Shown here one piece after another: positions 44,215 to 51,970 of a stretch of DNA of 64,000 nucleotides. This stretch comes from JAJKIV01 sp036741775 (GTDB lineage: Bacteria > Gemmatimonadota > Gemmatimonadetes > Gemmatimonadales > Gemmatimonadaceae). The DNA lies in assembly GCA_036741775.1 (NCBI GenBank), contig DAINRQ010000024.1, positions 1 to 64,000 on the forward strand, given 5' to 3'. The first letter of the stretch is position 1. The number at the start of each line of letters is the position of its first letter. The notes beneath the pieces are model-generated. The model was not told where the DNA came from. It did no database searches and saw only the letters and a list, made by a program, of their open reading frames with translations. Position numbers and translations under genes: made by a program.

Positions 44215-44601
44215 CTCCCCCACATGTGCCTTGTACGCTCCGGCATCCATCAACCCATCGCGATCGGCCGGATTCGCTGCGCGCATCTTGATCATCCACC
44301 CATCGCCGTACGGGTCCGAGTTCACCAGCGCCGGCTCGCCGTCCAGGCGTGAGTTCACCTCGACGATCTCGCCCGCGATCGGGGAGTAGAGCTCGGAGAC
44401 CGCTTTCACGGCCTCGATGGTGCCGAAGACGTCGTGCGCCTTGAACGTGTCGCCGACCTTGGGTAGCTCCACGAACACCACGTCACCGAGCTCGCCCTGG
44501 GCGTAATCAGTGATCCCGATTTGCACGACGTCCGTGTCGCCCGTGGATTTGACGTACTCGTGCTCTGCAGTGTAGCGAAGATCGGCGGGGATCGACGACA
44601 C
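44212..44601 (-). CDS. gcvH: Glycine cleavage system H protein
   Basis: 129 residues from a GTG start (SSIPADLRYTAEHEYVK). This lipoyl carrier shuttles intermediates between P, T and L proteins. The lipoyl Lys is in DVFGTIEAVKAVSELYSP at residue about 66, and GITDYAQGELGDVVFVELPKVGD and GEIVEVNSRLDGEPALVNSDPYGDGWMIKM are classical. The C-terminus has LMDAGAYKAHVGE. It lies downstream of coaE (gap 62 bp) and converges on gcvP. The upstream LipM-like protein is a likely source of its octanoyl group. Confidence 0.96.
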   Translation of the reverse strand: MSSIPADLRYTAEHEYVKSTGDTDVVQIGITDYAQGELGDVVFVELPKVGDTFKAHDVFGTIEAVKAVSELYSPIAGEIVEVNSRLDGEPALVNSDPYGDGWMIKMRAANPADRDGLMDAGAYKAHVGE

Positions 44602-44663
44602 GAAGCGGCTCCCGTGTTGGTGGAGTGGAAAAACGCGTGAGGTCTAGAAGTGTACCCGCGGTG

Positions 44664-45293
44664 TCAAGAAACGGCGGAGGTCGCGGGCCGAGCGTCTGCC
44701 TCGCGCTCGAGCGCCTGCCAGACCTCGCTCACGCGCTCGCCGAGCTCCCGCACCGTGCCCATGTTGTCGATGACGTAGTCCGCGCGCGCTCGCTTGAGCT
44801 CCGCGGGCATCTGCGCCGTCATCATGTCCATCGCCTCGGTCTCGCTCAACCCACGCTCGCGCATCAATCGCTCGAGCCGGACCGGGCGCGGAGCATCCAC
44901 CAGCACGATCCGGTCGAAATCATCCACCAGCCCTCGCTCGAAGAGGAGCGGGATGTCGCACACCACGAGCCGGTCGCCACGCTGCCGTGCTTCATTGACG
45001 AGCCGGTCGCGGTACGCCATGACCTCGGGGTGAACGATGCGGTTGAGCTCCTCGAGCTCCTCGTGGTTCGTGAACACGAGACGCCGAAGCGCATCGCGAT
45101 CGAGACTGCCGTCCACGTCTACCACGCCCTTTCCCCAACGCCGCACGATCACGTCGAACGCCGGCATGCCGGGCTCCACGACGCGGCGCGCGAGCACGTC
45201 GGCGTCGATGATCGTCGCGCCCCGCTCAGAAAGCAGGCGAGCGACGGTCGACTTCCCGCTGGCGATATTCCCAGTGAGTCCTATGAGCAGCAT
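44664..45293 (-). CDS. coaE: Dephospho-CoA kinase
   Basis: About 209 residues from MLLIGLTGNIASGKSTVARLLSERG (Walker A GNIASGKST). It phosphorylates dephospho-CoA in the last step of CoA synthesis. Further motifs are TIIDADVLARRVVEPG, the conserved IVHPEVMAYRDRL, and VVCDIPLLFERGLVDDFDRIVLVDAP (the PLLFE motif), with RMxxQMPAELKRARADYVIDN-like C-terminal part. It shares its strand with gcvH downstream and is divergent from folE. The frame opens further upstream, but the P-loop start is clear. Confidence 0.95.
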   Translation of the reverse strand: MLLIGLTGNIASGKSTVARLLSERGATIIDADVLARRVVEPGMPAFDVIVRRWGKGVVDVDGSLDRDALRRLVFTNHEELEELNRIVHPEVMAYRDRLVNEARQRGDRLVVCDIPLLFERGLVDDFDRIVLVDAPRPVRLERLMRERGLSETEAMDMMTAQMPAELKRARADYVIDNMGTVRELGERVSEVWQALEREADARPATSAVS

Positions 45294-45501
45294 GCCGAGG
45301 ATTGCGAGGCGTATGCGCGACCGGCGACCGCGGGCGAGTCCGGACGCGCTCCAAGGTAGAAACCGGCCGGATGGAAAGTCAACGTACACGTGTGCTGGAC
45401 CGGCCAGCTAGCTTTCCCGGTGGCGGTGTCGCCGAACCAGGTACTGGCGAAGCAGTGCACCAAAACCCGGGCCCGCTCGCTTCGAGCGGCGGAGGAGTGT
45501 C

Positions 45502-46257
45502 GTGGCGAAGTCCAATCGGAGGGACGGAACGAGGGGAAACGGCGGGCGCGCCGCGGTGAGCCAGCCCACGAAGGCGGCGCCCCCCCGTATGGCAGCGCCA
45601 GTGCGGCTCGCCGCCGCTCGGGATGGTGACGGAGCGCCCGCCGAATCCTCTCTCACGGCCACCCGCGTGGGCCATCTCTCCCAACTCGCACCCGCCGCCG
45701 AGCACGAGCTCGAGGCACTGGTACGCCGGCAACTCGCGCTCCTGGGCGAGGACCCCGACCGAGAGGGCATTGTCCGGACACCGCATCGGGTCGCTCGCTC
45801 CCTCGCGTGGCTGACCCGTGGGTATGCCCAGACGCCACAGTCCGCTGTGGGCGAGGGCGTGTTCGAAGAAGCGCACGACCACATGGTGATGGTGCGCGAT
45901 ATCGAGCTGTACTCGCTCTGCGAGCACCACCTGCTCCCCTTCTTCGGGAAAGCGCACGTCGCCTACATCCCCGACGGCCGCATCCTCGGGCTCTCGAAGG
46001 TCCCTCGGATTGTCGAGGTCTTCGCGCGCCGCCTTCAGGTTCAGGAACGCCTCACCGCGCAGGTTGCCGACGCGATTCAGGAGGTGTTGGCGCCTCGCGG
46101 CGTCGGCGTGGTGATCGAGGCCATGCACCTGTGCATGATGATGCGCGGCGTCGAGAAGCAGAACTCGAAGACGATCACCAGCGCCCTGCTTGGCTCCTTC
46201 CGGGACGACGCGAAGACGCGCGACGAGTTCCTGAGGCTCGCGCACGGGCGCGAGTAG
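45502..46257 (+). CDS. folE: GTP cyclohydrolase I
   Basis: 251 residues from a GTG with GCGGAGGAG upstream. It opens GTP to dihydroneopterin triphosphate for folate synthesis. A basic, flexible N-terminal extension (about 60 residues) precedes the family domain. Key motifs are LLALLGEDPDREGIVRTPHRVARSL-like sequence, SLCEHHLLPFFGKAHVAYIPDGRILGLSKVPRIVEVFARRLQVQERLT with the zinc Cys and His, and MHLCMMMRGVEKQNSKTITSALLGSF (second zinc Cys). The extension could be read from a later start, but no better ribosome site was seen. Confidence 0.95.
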   Translation: MAKSNRRDGTRGNGGRAAVSQPTKAAPPRMAAPVRLAAARDGDGAPAESSLTATRVGHLSQLAPAAEHELEALVRRQLALLGEDPDREGIVRTPHRVARSLAWLTRGYAQTPQSAVGEGVFEEAHDHMVMVRDIELYSLCEHHLLPFFGKAHVAYIPDGRILGLSKVPRIVEVFARRLQVQERLTAQVADAIQEVLAPRGVGVVIEAMHLCMMMRGVEKQNSKTITSALLGSFRDDAKTRDEFLRLAHGRE

Positions 46258-46282
46258 GGCTCCGGGCTGGAGGGTCAGCCCT

Positions 46283-47068
46283 TCACGCCGCCGATCGCCG
46301 GCTCCCGTGGCTCGTTTCCGCGAGCAGTAACGCGACGACGTAGTCGGCGCCACCACGCTGCCTCAGCTCTGTGGGCGTCGCGTGGAGGTAGCGTTGGCAG
46401 GTGTTCCGGAACGCGCTGCCTGACGGGAACCGGAGCGCTGCGGACACGGCGTCGGCACTGCGGTTCAGGTCATCGAGCATCTGCGCGGCAACGATCAGGC
46501 GCCCCCAGGTGAGCAGGCGGGGCGGAGGCGGAAACCCGGCCTGGGTGAGCCGCCTCGTCAGAGTTCGCCTCGGGGTCGACAGCAACTTCGCGAGCCCGTC
46601 GCCAGAGAGGTTTTCGTGCGCGCGGGTGACCGCAACCAGCACCGCGTCTCGGACGGTCGGGTCGACGTCGACGAGTGCCGTTCGGAGCCCGCTCGCGACC
46701 GACCGCGTTTCGGCCTGCTCCAGGATACTCCAGAGGTCCGTGGGGGCGTCGTCTCGATCCGCGATGACCAGGCCGTCGATCCCGGCACGTCCGGCGTCGA
46801 ACACGTCGACGACGCGGTCGGGGCTGATCGAGACGTAGGCGACGGTCACCAGTCTCGGGTAGAGACGCCGGAGCTGCCGCACGGGATCGAGGTCCATACG
46901 CCCGCTCGCGTAGAGGTCGAGCACCGCCAGCGACACCGGTTCGGCGTCGCACAGCCGACGAACCGCGTCCCAGTCCTCGCAGGGCGTGACGGGGTATCGG
47001 CCGCGGATTGCTGCCCGCAGCCGATGCAGTTGTTCGGGGCTCTTGAGCAGTGCCGCGACGATTCCCAT
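46283..47068 (-). CDS. Receiver-like domain plus AraC-type HTH regulator
   Basis: 261 residues. The N-terminal 130 residues have an alternating beta/alpha layout like a receiver or pseudo-receiver (LDPVRQLRRLYPRLVTVAYVSISPDRVVDVFDAGRAGIDGLVIADRDD), but the phosphoacceptor-Asp region reads VSLAVLDLYASG and needs an alignment. The C-terminal part is an AraC-type double HTH: LSGDGLAKLLSTPRRTLTRRLTQAGFPPPPRLLTWGRLIVAAQML and SADAVSAALRFPSGSAFRNTCQRYLHATPTELR. It lies convergent to folE with its own start. The target genes are unknown. Confidence 0.8.
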   Translation of the reverse strand: MGIVAALLKSPEQLHRLRAAIRGRYPVTPCEDWDAVRRLCDAEPVSLAVLDLYASGRMDLDPVRQLRRLYPRLVTVAYVSISPDRVVDVFDAGRAGIDGLVIADRDDAPTDLWSILEQAETRSVASGLRTALVDVDPTVRDAVLVAVTRAHENLSGDGLAKLLSTPRRTLTRRLTQAGFPPPPRLLTWGRLIVAAQMLDDLNRSADAVSAALRFPSGSAFRNTCQRYLHATPTELRQRGGADYVVALLLAETSHGSRRSAA

Positions 47069-47169
47069 GGCGAATGAAAGACGTCCATCGACGGGGTCGC
47101 GTCACTGCCCGGAGTCGTTTGGTCGGGAGGCGTAAGTCCTTCGCTGACTCAGGGCTAGGTCACAGCCCT

Positions 47170-47515
47170 CGGTGTCATTCCGAGCGGAGCGGCCGCAGGC
47201 CGCGCAGTCGAGGAATCGCCGTCGTCCCGAGCGAGGGTCCCTCTACCGGGATGACCGGAGAAGACCTGACGCAGATGGCCGCAGATTTCGCCGATTTCGC
47301 AGAATCCCTCTACCGGGAGGCCTTGTCGCGCGAGAGTAGCCACTATCCCGGTAGAGAGAGAATCAGCGCTCTTCTGCGAAATCTGCGGAATCCGCGTCAG
47401 GTCTTCTTCCTCGTCCCGATAGGGAGTTTCCCCCGCTACCGGGACGACGGCGATTCCTCACCCGCCCGCTGCGCGGGCACCCGCAGCGCTGCGCACCTCC
47501 GCTCGGAACGACCAC
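47170..47515. repeat. Composite CATTCCGAGCG repeat cluster
   Basis: The 455-bp gap upstream of the regulator holds GTCATTCCGAGCGGAGCGG, GTCGAGGAATCGCCGTCG, CCCTCTACCGGGATGACC and GACGCAGATGGCCGCAGATT. The inverted half AATCTGCGGAATCCGCGTCA, CCCGATAGGGAG and CGATTCCTCACC...CGCTCGGAACGACC follows. It is the fullest copy of the family in the window. There is no gene. Confidence 0.75.
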
Positions 47516-47523
47516 AAGTCGTG

Positions 47524-48132
47524 CTAGAGTAGCTGCCCCTGGTCCTCATCCCGGCGCGGCACCTGATGGCACGCTCGACATCGCGCCTCGTACGACTCGC
47601 GCCCGCCGACCTGAATGACCGGCGAGTCGTACCGCGCCGGGCGGCCTTCGACCAGGCGTTGATTGCGGCTCGCGGGCGCGCCGCAGAGCACGCAGATGGC
47701 GTGGAGCTTGTCCACGACCTCCGCCACCGCCATGAGCTCGGGCATCGGGCCGAAGGGTTCACCCCGAAAGTCGGTATCCGTGCCGGCCAGAATGACGCGG
47801 CGGCCTCGCGCCGCCAGCGACGTCGCGAGGTCCACGATGGAGCGGTCGAGGAACTGCGCCTCGTCAACGGCAACGACCTGCGCCATCGGATCGACACACT
47901 GCGCGATCTGCGACGCCGAGTCGACGGGTATCGCTTCCACCATCCGCCCGTCGTGACTGGAGATGGCGTAGATCCCGGCGTAGCGCCCGTCCAGGTGCGA
48001 CTTGAACACCTGGACGCGCTTTCGCGCGATGATCGCGCGACGCACGCGGCGTATCAGCTCCTCACTCTTGCCGCTGAACATGACACCGGCGATCACCTCG
48101 ATCCAACCGCCGGTGAGCTGAAAAGCCGTCAC
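47524..48132 (-). CDS. tdk: Thymidine kinase
   Basis: 202 residues from a GTG start. It phosphorylates thymidine for nucleotide salvage. Walker A GVMFSGKSEELIRRVRRA, the DEAQFLD loop and the lasso-like substrate region DTDFRGEPFGPMPELMAVAEVVDKLHAICVLCGAPASRNQRL with the zinc-binding Cys pair (CVLCG) are present; the second Cys pair is in ARCRACHQVP. It starts 6 bp after the stop of the degenerate DEAD-box-like gene, so they are probably co-transcribed. Confidence 0.95.
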   Translation of the reverse strand: MTAFQLTGGWIEVIAGVMFSGKSEELIRRVRRAIIARKRVQVFKSHLDGRYAGIYAISSHDGRMVEAIPVDSASQIAQCVDPMAQVVAVDEAQFLDRSIVDLATSLAARGRRVILAGTDTDFRGEPFGPMPELMAVAEVVDKLHAICVLCGAPASRNQRLVEGRPARYDSPVIQVGGRESYEARCRACHQVPRRDEDQGQLL

Positions 48133-48138
48133 ACGAGG

Positions 48139-49992
48139 TCAGGGTTCGTCGCGTCGCGGTCGACGGGCGTTGCGAACGCGGTCCGCCCGCTCTGTCCATT
48201 CCTCGCGTTCTTTCGCGGCACGAGGGACGCGCCCCTCGTCGGGCCGATCGCGAAACCCGCTCCGAGCGCGCGGACGATCGTCGTCGCGACGGGGACGACG
48301 CTCGCCGGCGTCCTCTCGGCCACGCCCGAAGCCACGTGCTGGCCGACCTTCGCGGGAGAAACGCCCCTCGCGCGCACCGCCGTCGCGGGCCGGACGGTCA
48401 CGCCCACGGTCGCCGAAGCCGCCACGTCCCGCCCGGGGACCCGATCGCCCCTCACGCGGCCCGCCGCGCCCTTCCCGCGAGCCACCCTCGCGCCCGCCCT
48501 CACGCGAGCGCGGCGCGGGACGGTCGTCCACTCGGGCGGCGATCCGCCGCCCTTTCATGGACACCCCGTTCATCTTCTCGATCACCGTCTCCGCGTCAGC
48601 CGAGGCCACCTCGGCGATCGTGTGCGAGTCGCGGATCTCGAGCTTCCCGATCCGGTCGCTCGTGATTCCTGATTCCCCGGTGATCGCGCCAACGAGGTCC
48701 CCCGGCCGAACGCCATCGCGCTCGCCGATGGTGAGGAAAACGCGTGTGAAGCCCGCCTGGCCCCGCGACGACGGCGCACGTTCCGAGCGATCCCCGCGCT
48801 CCGGACGCTCCGGACGCTCGGCACGGGCTGGCCGCTCTGCCGAGCGATCATCGGAACGCGACGCGGACCGCTCTGCCTCTGCCCGGCGCGGACGCGGCTC
48901 GGAGCGCTCGCGCTCGAACAGCCGCAGCGCGGCGGCCGCGATCTCGAGTCCATCGAATTCTGCGAGCAGCGGCTCGAGCGCCATGATCTCGCGCGCAGGA
49001 AACTCCGCTTGCAGCTCTGCCCGGAGCGCCGCTCGGAGACGCTCGTCGCGGGCACGCGCCTTCGAGGGCGCCTGTGACAGGTCGAGCGGCTCGACGGCGC
49101 CGGCGGTGAGCCGCCGCAGGGCGGGCACCTGTCGCGGGGTGACGAGGGCGACCACGCTGGCCACCTCGGCGGTCGCGAGCTGCGACAGCTCGGCCGGCGT
49201 CGTCGGGAGATCGTACAGCACGACGAGCGCTGCCGCCTCCGCGACGGGCTCGGTCACCACCCGTATCGTTTCTTCGCCCACATACCCGAGCGCCGCGACC
49301 GCCTGGCGGGCTTCGGCTGCGCCGCCGGCATCGTTTGCGACGACGATCGCCGACGGTGGGTCGAGCTCATCGAGCAGACGGCGAAGCGCGCTGCGCCTAC
49401 CTCCAACCGACGCGGCGACGTAACGGATCGGCAGCTCGATCACCGGCTCCGTCGGCTCGACGACTCCGATGCGGCTTGCGCGGCGCAGGTGCCGCTCGAT
49501 GAACGCCTCCACTTCGGGCGTGAGCTGGTCGGTCACGACGACGCGACTCGCCTCCTTCGGAATCTCGCCGAAGACGACTTCGAGCGGCTCCTCCTCGCGC
49601 GCCGTGATGATCTCGTCCGCCCACGCAACGACGACTGTCCGAACGCCCTCGAGCTTCACGGCGGAGCTTCGGAGGAGCGATACCACAGCGGAAGGCGTGG
49701 CTGCCAGGGCCGGCACGACTCGGGAGCCGACGAGACGCGCTCCGCGGGCAGCCGACGTGATCGGCACGATCGGCGCGGGAGAGCGGTCGCTGATGGCCCG
49801 CGCGACTTCCGCGATCGCAAGCGCCGTATCGGCGTCCGGCGTGAGTATGAGGAGCTGCGTAGACTCGGCGTCGGATGCGACCCGCTCCAACGCTGGCCCG
49901 AGGAATCGTGCGATCACATGTGGGGCGTGGGGCAGCACGTGCACAGTGTGCTGTGCGCTGCGCGCGACTCCTGATCCTTCTCGTTCTGACAC
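48139..49992 (-). CDS. Degenerate DEAD-box-like protein with DbpA-type RNA-binding domain and RGG tail
   Basis: 617 residues from a GTG with AAGGAG 6 nt upstream. The first 350 residues follow the two-RecA layout of a DEAD-box helicase, but the catalytic signatures are not recognisable: no Walker A GKT, and VRTVVVAWADEIITAREEE sits where VLDEADRML is expected. SRVVVTDQLTPEV may be a relic of motif III. The second RecA-like half has SAIVVANDAGGAAEARQAVAALGYVGE and IRVVTEPVAEAAALVVLYDLPTTPAEL. A DbpA/CsdA-type domain follows (FTRVFLTIGERDGVRPGDLVGAITGESGITSDRIGKLEIRDSHTIAEVASADAETVIEKMNG), then an RGG-rich tail. It probably binds RNA without unwinding it. A longer ATG start at 50067 is less likely. 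Confidence 0.8.
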   Translation of the reverse strand: MSEREGSGVARSAQHTVHVLPHAPHVIARFLGPALERVASDAESTQLLILTPDADTALAIAEVARAISDRSPAPIVPITSAARGARLVGSRVVPALAATPSAVVSLLRSSAVKLEGVRTVVVAWADEIITAREEEPLEVVFGEIPKEASRVVVTDQLTPEVEAFIERHLRRASRIGVVEPTEPVIELPIRYVAASVGGRRSALRRLLDELDPPSAIVVANDAGGAAEARQAVAALGYVGEETIRVVTEPVAEAAALVVLYDLPTTPAELSQLATAEVASVVALVTPRQVPALRRLTAGAVEPLDLSQAPSKARARDERLRAALRAELQAEFPAREIMALEPLLAEFDGLEIAAAALRLFERERSEPRPRRAEAERSASRSDDRSAERPARAERPERPERGDRSERAPSSRGQAGFTRVFLTIGERDGVRPGDLVGAITGESGITSDRIGKLEIRDSHTIAEVASADAETVIEKMNGVSMKGRRIAARVDDRPAPRSREGGREGGSREGRGGPREGRSGPRAGRGGFGDRGRDRPARDGGAREGRFSREGRPARGFGRGREDAGERRPRRDDDRPRARSGFRDRPDEGRVPRAAKEREEWTERADRVRNARRPRRDEP

Positions 49993-50217
49993 CGAAGCTC
50001 CTTGCGGTCGGGGCCGCGAGCGCGGCGTGTAGGCGTGCAGGAGCCCGAAGTATAGCCAGTCGCCCATGCTCTGGTCAGCCGAGCGAAGCCTTCACTATCT
50101 TTGCCGCGGTGAGCCCCGACGGGGCGGCTGCGTTTCGCCGCGTCGCGTTGCAATGGATCGACTGCGCAACCGGCCGGGCCGAAGTGCACATTGACACTCC
50201 CGTGGTGGAGGATCGCT

Positions 50218-50718
50218 GTGAGCATCGCAGTTCGCGTTGAGCCGGCTCCGGGTGCGCCGAGCGACGTGGAATATCGGTGGGATACGGACACCGACATTCT
50301 GACCGCGAACCTTCGCGCGCGTGCGGTCAGCGAGGGCGCGTCCGGCTCCGTGGAGATCGAGGGGACTGACGGCTCCTGGCTCATTCTCGACCTCAATGGC
50401 GGATCGATTCACGGCGTCGAGGTCGCGGTCTGGCCGGAGGTGCGGAAGCGCTCGTCGCTCTCACCGCCCGCGGAGGTCACCGACGGCTGCATCATGGTCA
50501 GCGACGCGGGCGGGAACGGCATCGCGTCCATCGAGACGAGCACCGCTCTCGCCGCCGAAGCCGATGAGGCCGAGCGGACGATCCATTTCCGCCTCGGCGC
50601 GTCGCGGCAGACACGCACCGTACGCATCGCGCGCGATATTCTCATCGACGTGGACGGCAAGGACCGCATTGCTGGCGTCTGGCTGCTCGGTGTTCCCCCA
50701 TTCCCCGAAGAGCAGTGA
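50218..50718 (+). CDS. DUF2283-like protein of unknown function
   Basis: 166 residues from a GTG with GGAGG just upstream. Two halves show a similar strand pattern: YRWDTDTDILTANL ... WLILDLNGGSIHGVEVAVWP and TIHFRLGASRQ ... DILIDVDGKDRIAGVWLLGVP. The second resembles the DUF2283 core, so the protein may be a duplicated DUF2283 domain; this is a pattern judgement. It overlaps the next gene by 4 bp (GTGA), so they are co-translated. Confidence 0.7.
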   Translation: MSIAVRVEPAPGAPSDVEYRWDTDTDILTANLRARAVSEGASGSVEIEGTDGSWLILDLNGGSIHGVEVAVWPEVRKRSSLSPPAEVTDGCIMVSDAGGNGIASIETSTALAAEADEAERTIHFRLGASRQTRTVRIARDILIDVDGKDRIAGVWLLGVPPFPEEQ

Positions 50719-50993
50719 TCACGACGATTGTGCTGATCAAGGCGGATCCGAAGCGGATCCCCGAGGCGGCCATGAAGCTTGCCGGCATCGACGGAGTACA
50801 GGAGGTGTACTCCGTTTCGGGGGAGTGGGACCTCGTCGCCATCGTGAAGGTGGCCGAGTACGAGCAGATCGCGCAGGTCGTGACCGAGCGCTTCCCCGAG
50901 GTCTCGGCCATCGAGCGCACGCAGACGCTCACGGCGTTCCGGGCGTACTCGAAAAAGGACCTCGAGCAGGCATGGGACATCGGCGTCGAGTAG
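50715..50993 (+). CDS. Stand-alone Lrp/AsnC ligand-binding (RAM) domain protein
   Basis: 92 residues from GTG that overlaps the upstream stop. The whole protein matches the AsnC C-terminal effector domain: TIVLIKADPKRIPEAAMKLAGIDGVQEVYSVSGEWDLVAIVKVAEYEQIAQVVTERFPEVSAIERTQTLTAFRAY. No DNA-binding HTH is present. Such single RAM proteins are predicted amino acid sensors that can pair with full Lrp proteins. The neighbour with which it is coupled is the DUF2283-like protein. Confidence 0.9.
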   Translation: MITTIVLIKADPKRIPEAAMKLAGIDGVQEVYSVSGEWDLVAIVKVAEYEQIAQVVTERFPEVSAIERTQTLTAFRAYSKKDLEQAWDIGVE

Positions 50994-51033
50994 CGCCGGG
51001 TTCCCGTTAGGCGCGTCACGAACCGGCGGTCCG

Positions 51034-51672
51034 GTGGACAACGTCTCCCAGTACATCGTCTCCCTGTTCGCGCCCGAGGACCGACTGCTCGCGGCGCTTC
51101 GTGAGGAAGCGGACCGTACGGGTATGCCGCCGGCGGCCGTGTCGGCCGATACGGGGCGACTGCTCCAGGTGCTCATGCGCGCGATTGGCGCGAGACGCGT
51201 GCTCGAGGTGGGGACGCTCGGCGGGTATGCGGCGATCTGGATGGGGCGGGCGCTGCCGCCGGACGGCACGCTGCTCACGATCGAACGCGAGGACGCGTAC
51301 GCCGCGTTTGCGGAGCGCTACATCGAGCAGGCCGGGCTCGCCACCGCCGTGTCGGTACGCCGCGGGCGGGCGGTGGACGTCCTGCCGTCGCTCGACGGCC
51401 AGGAGTTCGACCTGATCTTCCTCGATGCCGACCGCGCGTCGTTGCCGACGTACCTGGACTGGGCGCTTCGCCTCGTGCGCCGCGGTGGGATGATCGTCGC
51501 CGACAATACGCTGTGCGGGGGCCGAGTCACCGAGGAGACGCCGGAGGACAGCGACGACGTGCGGGCGGTTCGGGAGTTCAACCAGCGGATCGCGGCCGAC
51601 CCCCGCCTAACGGCAATCCTGATCCCGGCGTATGACGGCCTGGTCATTGCGTTGGCAGATGGGAATCGTTAG
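51034..51672 (+). CDS. Class I SAM-dependent O-methyltransferase
   Basis: 212 residues from GTG. The Methyltransf_3 (catechol/caffeoyl-CoA type) motifs are clear: VLEVGTLGGYAAIWMGRALPPDGTLLTIERE (motif I and adenosine region), FDLIFLDADRASLPTYLDWALRLVRRGGMIVADNTLCGGRV (motif III and metal-binding D, D-N). The acceptor is unknown. It lies 40 bp behind the RAM protein and its stop is followed by a repeat cluster. Confidence 0.92.
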   Translation: MDNVSQYIVSLFAPEDRLLAALREEADRTGMPPAAVSADTGRLLQVLMRAIGARRVLEVGTLGGYAAIWMGRALPPDGTLLTIEREDAYAAFAERYIEQAGLATAVSVRRGRAVDVLPSLDGQEFDLIFLDADRASLPTYLDWALRLVRRGGMIVADNTLCGGRVTEETPEDSDDVRAVREFNQRIAADPRLTAILIPAYDGLVIALADGNR

Positions 51673-51689
51673 GCAGCCGGATTCGGCGG

Positions 51690-51935
51690 CCGTGACTGGT
51701 CGACTGGCTACTCACGACTGGTTACTCGCTACTTGGGTTCCGGCTCCCGAAAGAGGGCTCACCATGCGGGTACGACGCAGGCTTCACCGGATAGCTATTG
51801 ACTGGTCGTCCGTGGCTTGGGGTCCGTCTCGACACAGGCAGTGAATGAGTTCTCGGCTGGGCAGCGTGGAGTTCCGCTTGGTCGATGTCGGGCTACCGGA
51901 ATCCAAGTAGTGAGTAATCGGTCATCAGTGACCGG
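51690..51935. repeat. TGGCTACTCACTACTTGG-family repeat
   Basis: It has CTGGCTACTCACGACTGGTT, CGGCTCCCGAAAGAGGGCTC, AGTGAATGAGTTCTCGGCTG and GGAATCCAAGTAGTGAGTAA, in inverted order as at 22630-22852 but with longer arms lost. The gap holds no gene. Confidence 0.75.
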
Positions 51936-51970
51936 CTTTTCAACTGGAGTATCTCGCGGACCGGCCTTCG

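Noticed and set aside
17236..47515. Intergenic repeats considered as CRISPR
   Set aside because: The units are inverted, unequal in length and irregularly spaced, with no regular spacers and no cas genes nearby.
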